A DNA stretch of 64,000 nt, taken from positions 124,001-188,000 of the forward strand of contig NZ_BIFH01000023.1 of assembly GCF_003967355.1 (NCBI RefSeq). Reading direction: 5' to 3'. Within the stretch, counting starts at the first letter, position 1. Each line of letters opens with the position of its first letter. The position numbers and the translations under genes were made by a program. The stretch comes from Embleya hyalina. Its GTDB lineage: Bacteria > Actinomycetota > Actinomycetes > Streptomycetales > Streptomycetaceae. The notes below the pieces were generated by a model. It did not search any database, was not told the origin of the DNA, and saw nothing but the letters and a program-made list of their open reading frames with translations. This document shows, piece after piece, positions 25,960-36,109 of the stretch.

Positions 25960-26889
25960 ATGCGTGCTCAACTTCTGGCCCGGGCGACCCTGCCGTCCCT
26001 GTGGAGTCTCGACCGCATCCCGGGGGCGGCGGCCTGGCTCGCCCACGGCGTGGACGGTTCCCTCGTCGTGCTCGACGACTCGTTGGCGGTGGTCCGCGAG
26101 ATCCGGCTGCCGGGGGACTGGAAGGGAGGCCACTCGGTCACCCCCGACCTGGCCCGCTTCGTCGCCTCGACCCCCGATCGTGTGGTCGTGCTCGACGCCG
26201 ACGGCACCGAGGTGTGGTCCCACCCGCACGTGCCCTGGCAGGCCGAGGAGGCCGGGTCGAGCGCGGTCACCGCGGCCGGGATCTGGGCGGTGGTCCGGAC
26301 CGCCGAGGGGGACCGGTGTGTGCTGCTCGACGCCGCGGACGGCGCGCCGCGCGTGATCCGGCCGGTGGCCCCCGCCACCGTCGGCTCCGAGTTGATCCCG
26401 CACCCCGACGGCGTACACCTGGGCCTGGCCGCGTCGCACGCCGACGACGCGTACCGGATCTTCGTCCTCGCCTCGGCCGGTGCGGAGGAGGTCGCCGAGG
26501 TGCCGCCGGGGGAGAGCCGGGTGCTCACCGACATCCACGCGTCGGGGCAGATGATGCTGACCACGCCGATCGAGGCCGGCCCGCTGTCCCTGGTGCGCTT
26601 CCCGGACGGCGCGGTGATAGCGGCCCGACCGGGCGAGCAGGTCTTCCCCGACCCGGACGAGGTCTTCGACATCTACGCCGGCTTCCTGCGCCGCGACCTC
26701 GTGCTCGCGGCCTCCTCGGGCGAGCGGCACGTGCTGTTCTCGGTGCCGGACCTGCGTGCCGTCGCGGAGATCGAGTACCCCGAGGACGCGCCGCGCGAAT
26801 GGCTCGTGGTGCGCTCCGACGGCATCTGGCTGACCGCCGACGCGGAGTCGGGGACGGTCTGCGCGTGGACGCTGGAGTCGGTCGGCTGA
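25960..26889 (+). CDS. Cytoplasmic beta-propeller-like protein
   Basis: 309 aa from the ATG at 25960. TAGAGT lies 7 nt upstream with no ribosome-binding site, suggesting a leaderless message. The sequence is a series of beta-strand repeats (GSLVVLDDSLAVVREIRLP, RVVVLDADGTEVWSHPHV, AWTLESVG at the end) with no signal peptide, typical of WD/PQQ-like propellers but without a strict WD motif. No catalytic residues are recognised. A perfect hairpin begins at its stop codon. Confidence 0.72.
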   Translation: MRAQLLARATLPSLWSLDRIPGAAAWLAHGVDGSLVVLDDSLAVVREIRLPGDWKGGHSVTPDLARFVASTPDRVVVLDADGTEVWSHPHVPWQAEEAGSSAVTAAGIWAVVRTAEGDRCVLLDAADGAPRVIRPVAPATVGSELIPHPDGVHLGLAASHADDAYRIFVLASAGAEEVAEVPPGESRVLTDIHASGQMMLTTPIEAGPLSLVRFPDGAVIAARPGEQVFPDPDEVFDIYAGFLRRDLVLAASSGERHVLFSVPDLRAVAEIEYPEDAPREWLVVRSDGIWLTADAESGTVCAWTLESVG

Positions 26890-26909
26890 CCCGGCCTCGG
26901 TGGCCGGGT
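26889..26909 (+). terminator. Hairpin at the propeller gene stop codon
   Basis: ACCCGGCC (26889-26896) pairs with GGCCGGGT (26902-26909) around a 5-nt loop, starting at the last base of the stop codon. There is no T-tract. Confidence 0.55.
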
Positions 26910-27101
26910 GCACGCCCGATCGGCCACGGACGTGACGCGAGTGCGTACCGATGTTCGAGTCGATTCCCGAGCGATAAGCCCATTGGCGGGAAATATGCCA
27001 CTTATGGTGCATTTGTGACCACGGGTGACTAACGTGCATAGACCTGCCCGGAATCGGAATCTCCGGTTCCCCTCGGTGCCCGCCGCTTGGAGGGAGACCG
27101 C

Positions 27102-28463
27102 ATGCCTCGTAGATCGTTCTTCCGTACCGCAGTACCCGCCGGACTCGCCGCCGTCCTCGTCCTCACGCTGACGCCCGGAGCGCTCGCCGACGACCCCGGC
27201 GGCGCCGGCTACCCCGATGCCGACCAGGTGCGCCGGGCCCACGACGCGGTTGCCGGCAAGGTCGACGACATCGACCGGATCGAGGCCGAACTCGATCGCG
27301 AGGCGGACGACCTGGCCCGCCTCGACATCCGCGCCGACGCCGCCGTCGAGGAGTACAACGGCGCCGTGGTGCTCCGGCGGCAGGCCCGGGACCGGGCCGC
27401 CGACGCCGACGTGTACCTGCGCACCGCCGACGCCCGCCTGTCCCGGGCCCGGGACGAACTCGGCCGACTGGCCGCGCAGACCTACCGGATGGGCGGCGGC
27501 GCGGGGCTCGGCGCCTTCCGGGCGATGCTCGGCGCCGACTCGCCCGGCGACCTGGTCTCCCGGATGGAGAGCCTGCGGCGGATCTCCCAGGACGGCGACG
27601 ACACGCTCCGGCGCGGCATCGCCGCCGTACACGACGCCGCGGTCGCCAAGACCGACGCCGAACACGGCGCGGAGGCGGCCGCCCGGGCGACCGAGGCGGT
27701 GCGCGCGGCCAAGGACCGGGTCGAGGCCGAACTCGCCGCCCAGCGGAGCCGGGTCCACGAGATCACCGCCCGACACACCGCGCTGCTCGCCGAGTCGGCC
27801 ACGCTGAGGCGGACCTCGATCGACCTGGAGACGCGCCGCCGGGACGGCCGGGCCGCCGAGGCGCAACGACGTGCCGAGGAGGAGGCCCGGGCCCGGGCCG
27901 AGGCCGACGCGGACCGCGAACAGGCGCGCCGGGAGAAGGAGGAGGCCGACCGGCGGGCGGAGCAGGCGCGCCCGGCCGACGCGGCCGGCGAACAGGCGGC
28001 GGCCCGCCCCGCGAAACCGGACACCACCGCCAAGCCCGCCGAGCGGGTCGACCCCGCGGCCGCGAGCAGGCCCGACCGCTCCGGCGGCAGGGCCGCGGCC
28101 GGCCCCGCCGCCGCGATCGCCTACGCGAAGGCCCAACTCGGCAAGCCCTATGTCTGGGGCGGCGAGGGGCCGAGCGGCTTCGACTGCTCCGGCCTGGTCA
28201 TGCAGGCCTGGCGCCGGGCGGGCGTGCGGATGGCCCACTTCGCCGCCACCCAGTACTTCGAGAGCACGCCCGTGTCGTACAGGAACCTGCGCCCGGGCGA
28301 CCTGGTCTTCTGGACCGAGACCAAGAGTGCCTCCGACATCCACCACGTCGCGATGTACCTGGGCGGCGGCAGGATGATCCACGCACCGCGCACCGGCGAC
28401 GTGGTCAAGATCGGCAACCTGTTCTCCATGGGCACCCCGGACTACTACGCCCGCCCGTCCTGA
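27102..28463 (+). CDS. Secreted NlpC/P60 endopeptidase with coiled-coil region
   Basis: 453 aa from the ATG at 27102 (GGAGGGAG upstream). The signal peptide ends near ALADDP. A long heptad-rich, Ala/Glu/Arg coiled coil (about residues 38-300) is followed by a Pro/Lys linker. The NlpC/P60 domain has FDCSGLVMQ (catalytic Cys362) and SDIHHVAMYLGGGRMIHAP with the catalytic His. This is the RipA/CwlO layout: D,L-endopeptidases that cut peptidoglycan stem peptides, with the coiled coil usually regulated by an FtsEX-type complex. A c-di-AMP riboswitch, known before some streptomycete wall hydrolases, was looked for in the leader and not recognised. It converges on ppa. Confidence 0.92.
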   Translation: MPRRSFFRTAVPAGLAAVLVLTLTPGALADDPGGAGYPDADQVRRAHDAVAGKVDDIDRIEAELDREADDLARLDIRADAAVEEYNGAVVLRRQARDRAADADVYLRTADARLSRARDELGRLAAQTYRMGGGAGLGAFRAMLGADSPGDLVSRMESLRRISQDGDDTLRRGIAAVHDAAVAKTDAEHGAEAAARATEAVRAAKDRVEAELAAQRSRVHEITARHTALLAESATLRRTSIDLETRRRDGRAAEAQRRAEEEARARAEADADREQARREKEEADRRAEQARPADAAGEQAAARPAKPDTTAKPAERVDPAAASRPDRSGGRAAAGPAAAIAYAKAQLGKPYVWGGEGPSGFDCSGLVMQAWRRAGVRMAHFAATQYFESTPVSYRNLRPGDLVFWTETKSASDIHHVAMYLGGGRMIHAPRTGDVVKIGNLFSMGTPDYYARPS

Positions 28464-28510
28464 CCACGCGCGCGACCACCCGCGCGACGCGAGGACGCGA
28501 AAAGCACGGA

Positions 28511-28559
28511 CGCCGATCGGCGGCAGCATCCCGAGGGGTGGCTGCCGCCGATCGGCGTT
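28511..28559. terminator. Bidirectional terminator between NlpC/P60 gene and ppa
   Basis: A perfect 18-bp stem (arms 28511-28528 and 28542-28559) with a 13-nt loop lies between two convergent genes. There is no T-tract; the stem is among the longest in the window. Confidence 0.8.
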
Positions 28560-28580
28560 CGTCCGGATCGGGCTACCGGG

Positions 28581-29072
28581 TCAGTGGTGACCCTGCTCGG
28601 TGAGCCGCTTGCGCGAGGCCTCGACCTCGGCCTCGGCGTCGTCGCGACCGACCCAGTTCGCGCCCTCGACCGACTTGCCCGGCTCCAGGTCCTTGTAGAC
28701 CTCGAAGAAGTGCTGGATCTCCAGGCGGTCGAACTCCGAGACGTGGTGGATGTCACGCAGGTGCTCCACACGCGGGTCCGTCGCCGGAACGCACAGGACC
28801 TTGTCGTCGCCGCCGGCCTCGTCCGTCATCCGGAACATGCCGATTGCGCGGCAGCGCACCTGGACGCCCGGGAAGGTCGGCTCGTCCAGCAGCACCAGCG
28901 CGTCCAGCGGGTCACCGTCCTCACCGAGGGTGTCCTCGATGAAGCCGTAGTCCGCCGGGTAGCGCGTCGAGGTGAACAACATGCGGTCGAGCCGGATGCG
29001 ACCCGTCTCGTGGTCCACCTCGTACTTGTTGCGCGATCCCCGGGGGATCTCGATGGTGACGTCGAACTCCAA
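28581..29072 (-). CDS. ppa: Inorganic pyrophosphatase
   Basis: 163-aa family I soluble pyrophosphatase that hydrolyses PPi and drives biosynthetic reactions. The start is a TTG at 29072, placed directly after GGAGGAG and giving the standard beginning [12 protein letters not shown]. Active-site residues are visible in [29 protein letters not shown] and the metal-binding [15 protein letters not shown] and [15 protein letters not shown] follow the actinobacterial pattern, and length is normal. The leader holds an exact 12-bp tandem repeat. It is divergent from dacB. Confidence 0.96.
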   Translation of the reverse strand: MEFDVTIEIPRGSRNKYEVDHETGRIRLDRMLFTSTRYPADYGFIEDTLGEDGDPLDALVLLDEPTFPGVQVRCRAIGMFRMTDEAGGDDKVLCVPATDPRVEHLRDIHHVSEFDRLEIQHFFEVYKDLEPGKSVEGANWVGRDDAEAEVEASRKRLTEQGHH

Positions 29073-29090
29073 GGCTCCTCCATGTGCTGC

Positions 29091-29114
29091 GCCGGGACCG
29101 TTGCCGGGACCGTT
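29091..29114. repeat. 12-bp exact tandem repeat in the ppa leader
   Basis: GCCGGGACCGTT occurs twice head to tail, ending 19 bp before the TTG start of ppa on the opposite strand. It may be a regulatory leader element or a chance duplication. Confidence 0.5.
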
Positions 29115-29222
29115 AGGGTCGTTCTGTCCGCGAGGCCGAACCCGGCACAGGTCCCGGACAGAACCTGATCTGGTCTCAGTGTCTCGCATGGCCGGTGGTC
29201 CGGCGGAAGGGGATGGTCTCGC

Positions 29223-30632
29223 GTGCCCGGCATGAGGAGCAAAGCGATCGCCGCGGCGTTGGCGGCGGTGCTGCTGGCCGTGCTCGTGACCCTCGTCCAC
29301 GGATCGTGGAAGGGCGAGCGGTTGGGCGCCCGAGCCGACGACGGCACCGGTCGGGTCGCCGCGACGGCCGCGCCGCCCGTGCTCGTGCCGGTTTCGGGGG
29401 ACCCGGCCGGAGCGACCCCGACCGAGGCCGGCATCCGGGCCGTGCTCGAGCCGCTGGGCCGCACGACCGCGCTCGGCGCGCCGCCCGCGGTCGCCGTCGT
29501 CGACGCGTTGACCGGACGCCTCCTGTACGGCGCCAACCAGGACCGCGCGGCGACGCCCGCGTCCACCACCAAGATCACCACGGCGGTGGCCGCGCTCACC
29601 GCCCCCGGCCCCGACCACCGCATCGCCACCCGCGTCGTGCCCGGTCCGACGCCGGGCACGATCGTCCTGGTCGGCGGCGGGGATCCCACGCTGACCGCGC
29701 TCGACGGCCGGCAGTACGGCGGCTATCGGCCCGCCCGCCTCTCCGACCTGGCGGCGGCGACCGCGTCGGCGCTCAAGGCGAGCGGGACCACGCAGGTCAA
29801 GCTCCTGTACGACACCTCGCTCTACACCGGCCCCGCGCTGCACGCGATCGGCGTCAACGAGAACATCGCCCCGGTGGTGTCGCTGATGGTCGACGAGGGC
29901 CGGGTGGACCCGACGGTGGTCGGCAAGGAGAGCACCCGGGTGCCGTCCCCGGGCGTCGACGCGGCGAAGAAGTTCGCCGCGATGCTCAAGACCGCGGGCG
30001 TCACGGTCGACGGCGCCCCGGCCCCCGGCACCGCGCCCGGCGGCGGCGCGCCCGAACTCGCCTCCGTCCAGTCCCCGCCGCTGTCCGCGATCGTCGAGCA
30101 GATGCTCACCGTCAGCGACAACGACCTGGCCGAGGCGCTGCTGCGGCAGGTCGCGATCGCCAAGGGGCAGCCCGCGAGCTTCCAGGGCGGCACCGCCGCG
30201 GCCCGGCAGGTCCTGGAGGGTCTGGGTGTGACCTACGGCGCCTCGAACCTCAAGGACGGCAGCGGCCTGGACAAGGAGAACCGGCTCACCCCGCAGACCT
30301 TGGTGCAGACCCTTTCGACCGCCGCGTCCGGCGCCCACCCCGAACTGCGCCGGGCGCTCACCGGACTGCCGATCGCGGGCTTCACCGGCACGCTGACCGA
30401 ACGGTACGGGCCGAACAGCGGAGCCGCCGACGCGGCCGGCGTGGTCCGGGCCAAGACCGGCTCGTTGACCGGGGTCAGCACGCTGTCCGGCCTGGTGCGC
30501 GACCGGGACGGCCGCCTCCTCGCCTTCGCGATACTGGCCGACCGGTTCACCGGCGACCCCGACCCGGCCCGCGCCGCGATCGACCGGATGGCCGCCGCGC
30601 TGGCCGACTGCGGCTGCGGCACCGCCGGCTGA
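29223..30632 (+). CDS. dacB: D-alanyl-D-alanine carboxypeptidase/endopeptidase (PBP4 type)
   Basis: 469 aa from a GTG at 29223 (GGAAGGGG about 10 nt upstream; an ATG at 29232 is the alternative). An N-terminal hydrophobic helix serves as signal or anchor. The class C penicillin-binding motifs are STTK (Ser114, Lys117), SDN ([11 protein letters not shown]) and KTG (RAKTGSLTG). A large domain is inserted between SXXK and SXN, as in PBP4/DacB. It trims or cleaves peptidoglycan cross-links outside the membrane. It heads a same-strand run with the DUF2342 gene, tilS and hpt, as in other streptomycetes. Confidence 0.93.
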   Translation: MPGMRSKAIAAALAAVLLAVLVTLVHGSWKGERLGARADDGTGRVAATAAPPVLVPVSGDPAGATPTEAGIRAVLEPLGRTTALGAPPAVAVVDALTGRLLYGANQDRAATPASTTKITTAVAALTAPGPDHRIATRVVPGPTPGTIVLVGGGDPTLTALDGRQYGGYRPARLSDLAAATASALKASGTTQVKLLYDTSLYTGPALHAIGVNENIAPVVSLMVDEGRVDPTVVGKESTRVPSPGVDAAKKFAAMLKTAGVTVDGAPAPGTAPGGGAPELASVQSPPLSAIVEQMLTVSDNDLAEALLRQVAIAKGQPASFQGGTAAARQVLEGLGVTYGASNLKDGSGLDKENRLTPQTLVQTLSTAASGAHPELRRALTGLPIAGFTGTLTERYGPNSGAADAAGVVRAKTGSLTGVSTLSGLVRDRDGRLLAFAILADRFTGDPDPARAAIDRMAAALADCGCGTAG

Positions 30633-30698
30633 CCCGCGTCCGTCCCGCCGGCGCGCCGGTCCGCGGCCGGCAAAACCGGAACCCGAATCGAACGCGGA

Positions 30699-30719
30699 GC
30701 CCCGATCCTCTTTCGGGGC
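30699..30719 (+). terminator. Small hairpin between dacB and the DUF2342 gene
   Basis: GCCCCGA (30699-30705) pairs with TCGGGGC (30713-30719) around a 7-nt loop with TT. It precedes the -10-like TAACGT of the next gene and could end the dacB transcript. Confidence 0.4.
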
Positions 30720-30744
30720 CGCTTCGAGCACGTAACGTGGCCGT

Positions 30745-31896
30745 ATGACGAGCGGCAACGGTGCGGACATGATCGATTGGGACCTGGCCGTGGCGACGGC
30801 GAACCGGCTCGTGCGGCCGGGCCCCGACGTCGGGCGGGACGAGGCACGGGCCGTGGTCGCGGAATTGCGCGCACACGCCAAGACGTCGGAGGAGCACGTA
30901 CGGGCCTTCACCGGACTCGACGCCGGCGACAACGACACCCCGGTCCTGGTGGTGGACCGACCCGGCTGGGCCCGCGCCAACGTGCAGGGCTTCCGGCACG
31001 TGCTGCGCCCGCTCCTGGACAAGGTGGAGGAGCGCCGCGAGACGCTGCCGGGCGGCGCCGCCCTGGGCGCGGTGGGCGGCAAGATGACCGGCCTGGAACT
31101 GGGCACCCTGCTCGCGTTCCTGTCCTCGCGTGTGCTCGGCCAGTACGAGACATTCGCCCCGCAGGCCCCGGGCGCCGGCGGACGCGGCCCCGGCCGACTG
31201 CTCCTGGTCGCCCCGAACATCGTCCAGGTCGAGCGCGAACTGGGCGTGGACCCGCACGACTTCCGGCTGTGGGTGTGCCTGCACGAGGAGACCCACCGCA
31301 CCCAGTTCACCGCCGTACCGTGGCTGCGCGACCACCTGGAACAGGAGATCCACGGGTTCCTCGGGCAGACCGAGGTGGATCCGTCCGCGGTGCTGGGCCG
31401 GCTGCGCGAGGCGGTCTCCGCGTTCGCCGGCGCGCGCCGCGGCGAGGGCGACGGCGACGGCGCCTCGCTGGTCGAACTGGTCCAGACGCCCGAGCAGCGC
31501 GAGATCCTGGGTCGGATCACCGCGGTGATGTCGCTCCTGGAGGGACACGCCGACTTCGTGATGGACGGGGTCGGGCCGCAGGTCATCCCCACCGTCACGG
31601 AGATCCGGGAGAAGTTCGCCGAGCGCCGCGCGCAGGGCACCGGGCGGCTCGACCAGGCACTGCGCAAGCTGCTCGGGATGGACGCGAAGCTGCGCCAGTA
31701 CCGCGACGGCGAGCGGTTCGTGCGCGAGGTCGTCGGGCGGGTCGGCATGGAAGGCTTCAACCGGGTCTGGACGTCGCCGAACACCCTGCCCACCAAGGCC
31801 GAGGTGGCCGACCCGGCTTCCTGGGTGGACCGGGTGCACGGCAGGGCGGGCACGGCCGGCGAGACCGGCGCCGCGGGACCGACCGACGCGGAGTGA
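30745..31896 (+). CDS. Zinc metalloprotease-like DUF2342 protein
   Basis: 383 aa from the ATG at 30745. TAACGT lies 6 nt upstream and no ribosome-binding site is present, suggesting a leaderless message. The core has an HEXXH zinc motif (HEETH, His180-His184) after FRLWVCLHE, and a downstream [14 protein letters not shown] with a likely third ligand. This is the actinobacterial 'F420-biosynthesis-associated' / zicin-like family, always cytoplasmic and of unknown substrate. The gene is regularly found between dacB and tilS. The name does not prove a link to F420. Confidence 0.88.
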   Translation: MTSGNGADMIDWDLAVATANRLVRPGPDVGRDEARAVVAELRAHAKTSEEHVRAFTGLDAGDNDTPVLVVDRPGWARANVQGFRHVLRPLLDKVEERRETLPGGAALGAVGGKMTGLELGTLLAFLSSRVLGQYETFAPQAPGAGGRGPGRLLLVAPNIVQVERELGVDPHDFRLWVCLHEETHRTQFTAVPWLRDHLEQEIHGFLGQTEVDPSAVLGRLREAVSAFAGARRGEGDGDGASLVELVQTPEQREILGRITAVMSLLEGHADFVMDGVGPQVIPTVTEIREKFAERRAQGTGRLDQALRKLLGMDAKLRQYRDGERFVREVVGRVGMEGFNRVWTSPNTLPTKAEVADPASWVDRVHGRAGTAGETGAAGPTDAE

Positions 31897-32151
31897 TCCG
31901 GGCGTCCGACCCGACGGTCCCGGCGGCCGGGAGCGGCCGACCGGGGCCGGGTCCGGGCGGCCCGCCGGGCGCCGCTCGGCCGATCGCCGGCCCGCCCGCG
32001 TCCTCATCCGGGCGACATCCGGCGGTGTCTGCGGCCCGAGCCGCTTCGGGTGACGTAGCGTGGGCAAACCAATTCTCTTCGGCACATCTCGCGGAGGCCG
32101 CGACCTCCGCTGACCGGCCGAACCGGACGTGCAAGGAGGTGTCGTCGAGCC

Positions 32152-33132
32152 GTGGGACCCCATCCCGCCGTGGCCGCCACCAGGCTGGCCGTCCGCAATA
32201 CCCTGCGCGACCTGCAACCGGGTGATCTCGTCCTGGTCGCGTGCAGTGGTGGCGCGGACTCGTTGGCGCTCGCAGCGGCCACCGCGTTCGAGGCCCCGCG
32301 CGCGGGGCTGCGGGCCGGCGCCATCACCGTCGACCACGGCCTGCAGGCGGGCTCGACCCGTCGCGCCGTGGACCTGGTCGCCCGGCTGCGCGAGCTGGGC
32401 CTGACGCCGGTCGAGGCGCTCGGCGTCACGGTCGGCACCAGGGGCGGTCCCGAGGGCGCCGCGCGCCTGGCCCGATACACCGCCCTGGACACCGCCGCCC
32501 GCACCCACGGCGCCGCGCTCGTGCTGCTCGGACACACCCTGGAGGACCAGGCCGAGACCGTCCTGCTCGGGCTGGCCCGGGGCTCCGGCGCCCGATCCCT
32601 CGCGGGCATGCCGCCGCTGACCGGCCACTACCAGCGCCCGTTCCTGGAGCTGGGCCGCGACATCACCCGGCAGGCCTGCGTCGCGCAGGACCTGTTGCCC
32701 TGGGAGGACCCGCACAACGCCGACCCCGCCTACACCAGGGCGCGGGTGCGGCACGAGGTGCTGCCGGTCCTGGAGAAGGCGCTCGGCCCCGGCGTGTCCG
32801 AGGCGCTGGCCCGCACCGCGCGGCTGTTCCGCGACGACGCGGAGGCGCTGGACCAGTGGGCGGACCGGGCCCAGGCCGACGTCACCCACGACGACGGCGA
32901 GCTCGAGGTCGCCGGCCTGGCCGAACTGCCCGCCGCGGTGCGCCGCCGGGTGCTGCGCCGCACGGCGGTCGTCGCGGGCAGCCCGTCCGGCGCGCTGTTC
33001 GCGCGCCACGTGGAGGCGGTGGAGAAGCTGGTCATCTCGTGGCACGGCCAGGGCCCCATCCACCTGCCCGGGGGCGTCGAGATACGCAGGCGGTGTGGCA
33101 GGCTTCTCTTTCACCGGCCGGCTCAATCCTGA
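32152..33132 (+). CDS. tilS: tRNA(Ile)-lysidine synthetase
   Basis: 326 aa from a GTG at 32152 (AAGGAGGT lies about 12 nt upstream, a long spacing). The PP-loop ATP-pyrophosphatase motif SGGADS is at residues 32-37, followed by [15 protein letters not shown] and [22 protein letters not shown]. It attaches lysine to C34 of the CAU-anticodon tRNA-Ile so that it reads AUA, an essential step. The C-terminal substrate-binding region is short, as in other actinobacteria. hpt follows after 46 bp. Confidence 0.94.
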   Translation: MGPHPAVAATRLAVRNTLRDLQPGDLVLVACSGGADSLALAAATAFEAPRAGLRAGAITVDHGLQAGSTRRAVDLVARLRELGLTPVEALGVTVGTRGGPEGAARLARYTALDTAARTHGAALVLLGHTLEDQAETVLLGLARGSGARSLAGMPPLTGHYQRPFLELGRDITRQACVAQDLLPWEDPHNADPAYTRARVRHEVLPVLEKALGPGVSEALARTARLFRDDAEALDQWADRAQADVTHDDGELEVAGLAELPAAVRRRVLRRTAVVAGSPSGALFARHVEAVEKLVISWHGQGPIHLPGGVEIRRRCGRLLFHRPAQS

Positions 33133-33178
33133 CCGGTGCTCGCGGGGCTCTGTCGACAACTTCGTAGTAAGGCATGTG

Positions 33179-33745
33179 GTGGACGAGAAGGACATGGGCG
33201 CCGACCTCGAAAGGGTCCTCGTCACGCAGGAGGAGATCGAGGCGAAGCTCGTCGAGCTCGCCGAGCGGATCGACGAGGACTACCGGGGCCAGGACCTGCT
33301 CCTCGTGGGCGTGCTCAAGGGCGCCGTCATGGTGATGGCCGACCTCGCCCGGGCGGTGCACTCGCCGGTCAAGATGGACTGGATGGCGGTGTCCTCCTAC
33401 GGCTCCGGCACCAAGTCCTCCGGCGTCGTGCGCATCCTCAAGGACCTCGACGCGGACATCGCCGGTCGGCACGTCCTGGTCGTCGAGGACATCATCGACT
33501 CGGGCCTGACCCTGTCGTGGATGCTCGCCAACCTCACCTCGCGTGGTCCCGCCTCGCTGGAGGTGTGCGCGTTCTTCCGCAAGCCGGAGGCGGCCAAGGT
33601 CGACATCCCGGTCAAGTACGTGGGCTTCGACATCCCCAACGAGTTCGTGGTCGGCTACGGCCTCGACTACGCCGAGCGCTACCGCAATCTGCCGTTCGTG
33701 GGCACACTGGCCGAGCACGTATACGGCGGTTCGAAGCCGACCTGA
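33179..33745 (+). CDS. hpt: Hypoxanthine phosphoribosyltransferase
   Basis: 188 aa from a GTG at 33179 (AAGG about 7 nt upstream; a GTG at 33176 and ATG at 33194 are possible). The PRPP-binding loop is [16 protein letters not shown], preceded by [16 protein letters not shown] and the flexible-loop segment [28 protein letters not shown] closes the purine pocket. It salvages hypoxanthine or guanine to IMP/GMP. Its position between tilS and ftsH is the standard Gram-positive order. Confidence 0.94.
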   Translation: MDEKDMGADLERVLVTQEEIEAKLVELAERIDEDYRGQDLLLVGVLKGAVMVMADLARAVHSPVKMDWMAVSSYGSGTKSSGVVRILKDLDADIAGRHVLVVEDIIDSGLTLSWMLANLTSRGPASLEVCAFFRKPEAAKVDIPVKYVGFDIPNEFVVGYGLDYAERYRNLPFVGTLAEHVYGGSKPT

Positions 33746-34052
33746 CCCGCTCGGGCACTCGGATCACGACTTCGGGTTTGCGCGATCGACATCCGGTTGC
33801 AGCATCCGGGAACAAGGGGAACGTTTCCCCTCGTTGGAGGGTGCGTCGGGGGTCGATCCACGAAGGCGCGCATCGCGAGTGAACGCGCGGCGCGTTGGCG
33901 TGCGAACGCCCGGTGTACCGTCTAACGCAACGACATCCGATCAGCACGGGCGACCGTGCCGGGCGATACCGGACAGGCAACGTACCCGGGGGCCATGAGG
34001 CGCCCGGGTCAAAAGTCGGCAGGAGGGACGGGGCGTCTGCTGCCCCGCATCG
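33746..34052. other. ftsH upstream region
   Basis: 307 bp without a gene. It holds a 25-bp palindrome at 33811-33835. AGGAGGG at 34021-34027 is the only ribosome-binding-like site, lying about 25 nt before the ftsH ATG, with GGGGC...GCCCC able to pair between them. Confidence 0.5.
33811..33835. promoter_or_regulatory. 25-bp palindrome upstream of ftsH
   Basis: AAC-N-AGGGGAA-CGT-TTCCCCT-N-GTT is symmetric at every position except the two N and the centre. It is about 218 bp before ftsH and 66 bp after hpt. It could be an operator for the ftsH promoter or the end of the hpt transcript. Confidence 0.45.
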
Positions 34053-36107
34053 ATGGACGTCAAGCGCTATTTCCGCGGGCCGGTCATGTGGATCGCGCTG
34101 GCCGTCATTGCTGTGATCCTCCTGATGCAGCTCGTCTCCTCTTCGAGCGGCTTCAAGGGTGTCGACACCGGCAAGGCGATCCAGGCGATCCAGAACGACC
34201 AGGTCAAGTCAGCCAAGCTCATCGGCGGCAACGATCAGTCACTCGAGCTCACCCTGATCCCCGGGGTGAAGATCGACAAGCACAATAAGATCAAGACCTC
34301 CTACATCGACGAGCAGGGCGTGGAGATCCAGCGCCTGCTCCAGTCGAAGTACGAGCAGGGCAAGATCCAGGACTCGTACACGGTCAAGCTCAGCAAGCAG
34401 AGCACGATCGTCAGCATCCTGTTCTCCCTGCTGCCGTTCGTGCTCATCGTCGTGGTCTTCCTGTTCCTGATGAATCAGATGCAGGGCGGCGGCTCCCGAG
34501 TGATGAACTTCGGGAAGTCCAAGGCCAAGCTGATCTCCAAGGACACGCCGAAGACGACCTTCGCCGACGTGGCGGGTGCCGACGAGGCGGTCGAGGAACT
34601 GCACGAGATCAAGGAGTTCCTCCAGGAGCCCGCCAAGTTCCAGGCGGTCGGCGCGAAGATCCCCAAGGGCGTGCTGCTCTACGGCCCGCCCGGAACCGGC
34701 AAGACCCTGCTCGCCCGCGCGGTCGCGGGTGAGGCGGGTGTGCCGTTCTACTCGATCTCCGGTTCCGACTTCGTCGAGATGTTCGTCGGTGTCGGTGCCT
34801 CCCGGGTGCGCGACCTCTTCGAGCAGGCCAAGGCCAACGCGCCGGCGATCGTCTTCGTCGACGAGATCGACGCGGTCGGTCGACACCGCGGCGCGGGCAT
34901 GGGCGGCGGCCACGACGAACGCGAGCAGACGCTCAACCAGCTGCTCGTCGAGATGGACGGCTTCGACGTCAAGGGCGGCGTGATCCTGATCGCCGCGACC
35001 AACCGGCCCGACATCCTGGACCCCGCGCTGCTGCGCCCGGGCCGCTTCGACCGGCAGATCGCGGTCGACCGCCCCGACATGCAGGGCCGCTGGGACATCC
35101 TCAAGGTGCACGCCAAGGGCAAGCCGGTCACCGAGGACATCGACCTCAAGGCCGTCGCCCGGCGCACCCCCGGCTTCACGGGTGCCGACCTGGCCAACGT
35201 GCTCAACGAGGCGGCGCTGCTCACCGCCCGCTCCGACGCCAAGCTGATCGACGCGTTGGCGATGGACGAGGCGATCGACCGCGTCGTGGCCGGGCCGCAG
35301 AAGCGCACCCGGATCATGAGCGACAAGGAAAAGAAGATCACCGCGTACCACGAGGGCGGCCACGCCCTGGTGGCCCACGCGCTGCCGAACACCGACCCGG
35401 TGCACAAGATCACCATCCTGTCCCGGGGCCGGGCGCTCGGCTACACCATGGTCCTGCCGGAAGAGGACAAGTACTCCACCACCCGCAACGAGATGCTCGA
35501 CCAGCTCGCCTACATGCTGGGCGGGCGCGCGGCGGAGGAGCTGGTCTTCCACGACCCGACCACCGGCGCATCGGACGACATCGAGAAGGCCACCGGCCTG
35601 GCCCGCTCGATGGTGACCCAGTACGGCATGACCGAGCGGCTGGGCGCGATCAAGTTCGGCAACGACGGTGCCGAGCCCTTCCTGGGTCGTGAAATGGGTC
35701 ACCAGCGCGACTACTCCGAAGAGGTCGCGGCTATCGTCGACGAAGAGGTCAAGCGGTTCATCGAGACCGCCCACAACGAAGCGTGGGAGATCCTCGTCGA
35801 GAACCGCGACGTGCTGGACAACCTGGTGCTGGAGCTGTTGGAGAAGGAGACCCTGGACAAGGCCCAGGTCGCCGAGATCTTCGCACCGGTCACCAAGCGT
35901 CCGGCGCGCCCGGCGTGGACCGGCTCCAGTCGGCGTCAGCCGTCCAGCCGTCCCCCCGTGATGACGCCCCGCGAGCTCACGCTCTCCGGCGGCGGCAGCG
36001 ACAATGGGATTCTCAACGGCGGCGCGACCTCTGCGACGGGCACCACGACGGGGTCCGGTGGGGCGGTAGCGCACCCCGAACCGCCGTCCGATTCTCCGGA
36101 GAACTGA
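34053..36107 (+). CDS. ftsH: ATP-dependent zinc metalloprotease FtsH
   Basis: 684-aa membrane-bound AAA+ protease that degrades misfolded membrane proteins and regulatory proteins. Two membrane helices (about residues 11-27 and 121-140) flank a small outer domain. Then come Walker A GPPGTGKT (211-218), Walker [12 protein letters not shown], the second region of homology [21 protein letters not shown], and the zinc site HEGGH (433-437) with a downstream ASDDIEKAT ligand region. The C-terminal ~60 residues are a disordered Gly/Ser/Thr/Pro tail. The start ATG is far from the nearest purine-rich site. folE begins 2 nt after the stop codon. Confidence 0.97.
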   Translation: MDVKRYFRGPVMWIALAVIAVILLMQLVSSSSGFKGVDTGKAIQAIQNDQVKSAKLIGGNDQSLELTLIPGVKIDKHNKIKTSYIDEQGVEIQRLLQSKYEQGKIQDSYTVKLSKQSTIVSILFSLLPFVLIVVVFLFLMNQMQGGGSRVMNFGKSKAKLISKDTPKTTFADVAGADEAVEELHEIKEFLQEPAKFQAVGAKIPKGVLLYGPPGTGKTLLARAVAGEAGVPFYSISGSDFVEMFVGVGASRVRDLFEQAKANAPAIVFVDEIDAVGRHRGAGMGGGHDEREQTLNQLLVEMDGFDVKGGVILIAATNRPDILDPALLRPGRFDRQIAVDRPDMQGRWDILKVHAKGKPVTEDIDLKAVARRTPGFTGADLANVLNEAALLTARSDAKLIDALAMDEAIDRVVAGPQKRTRIMSDKEKKITAYHEGGHALVAHALPNTDPVHKITILSRGRALGYTMVLPEEDKYSTTRNEMLDQLAYMLGGRAAEELVFHDPTTGASDDIEKATGLARSMVTQYGMTERLGAIKFGNDGAEPFLGREMGHQRDYSEEVAAIVDEEVKRFIETAHNEAWEILVENRDVLDNLVLELLEKETLDKAQVAEIFAPVTKRPARPAWTGSSRRQPSSRPPVMTPRELTLSGGGSDNGILNGGATSATGTTTGSGGAVAHPEPPSDSPEN

Positions 36108-36109
36108 AC

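Noticed and set aside
26890-27101. Possible c-di-AMP (ydaO) riboswitch before the NlpC/P60 gene
   Set aside because: Known before some streptomycete wall hydrolases, but the conserved core could not be recognised in this leader. A covariance-model search would decide.
30745-31896. F420 biosynthesis gene
   Set aside because: The family is sometimes labelled this way, but the sequence only supports an HEXXH metalloprotease-like protein; no cof genes are nearby.
30547-33225. 892-aa open frame on the minus strand
   Set aside because: It is antisense to the DUF2342 gene and tilS, has no motif and reads as biased Arg/Gly/Gln-rich sequence; the plus-strand genes have full family signatures.
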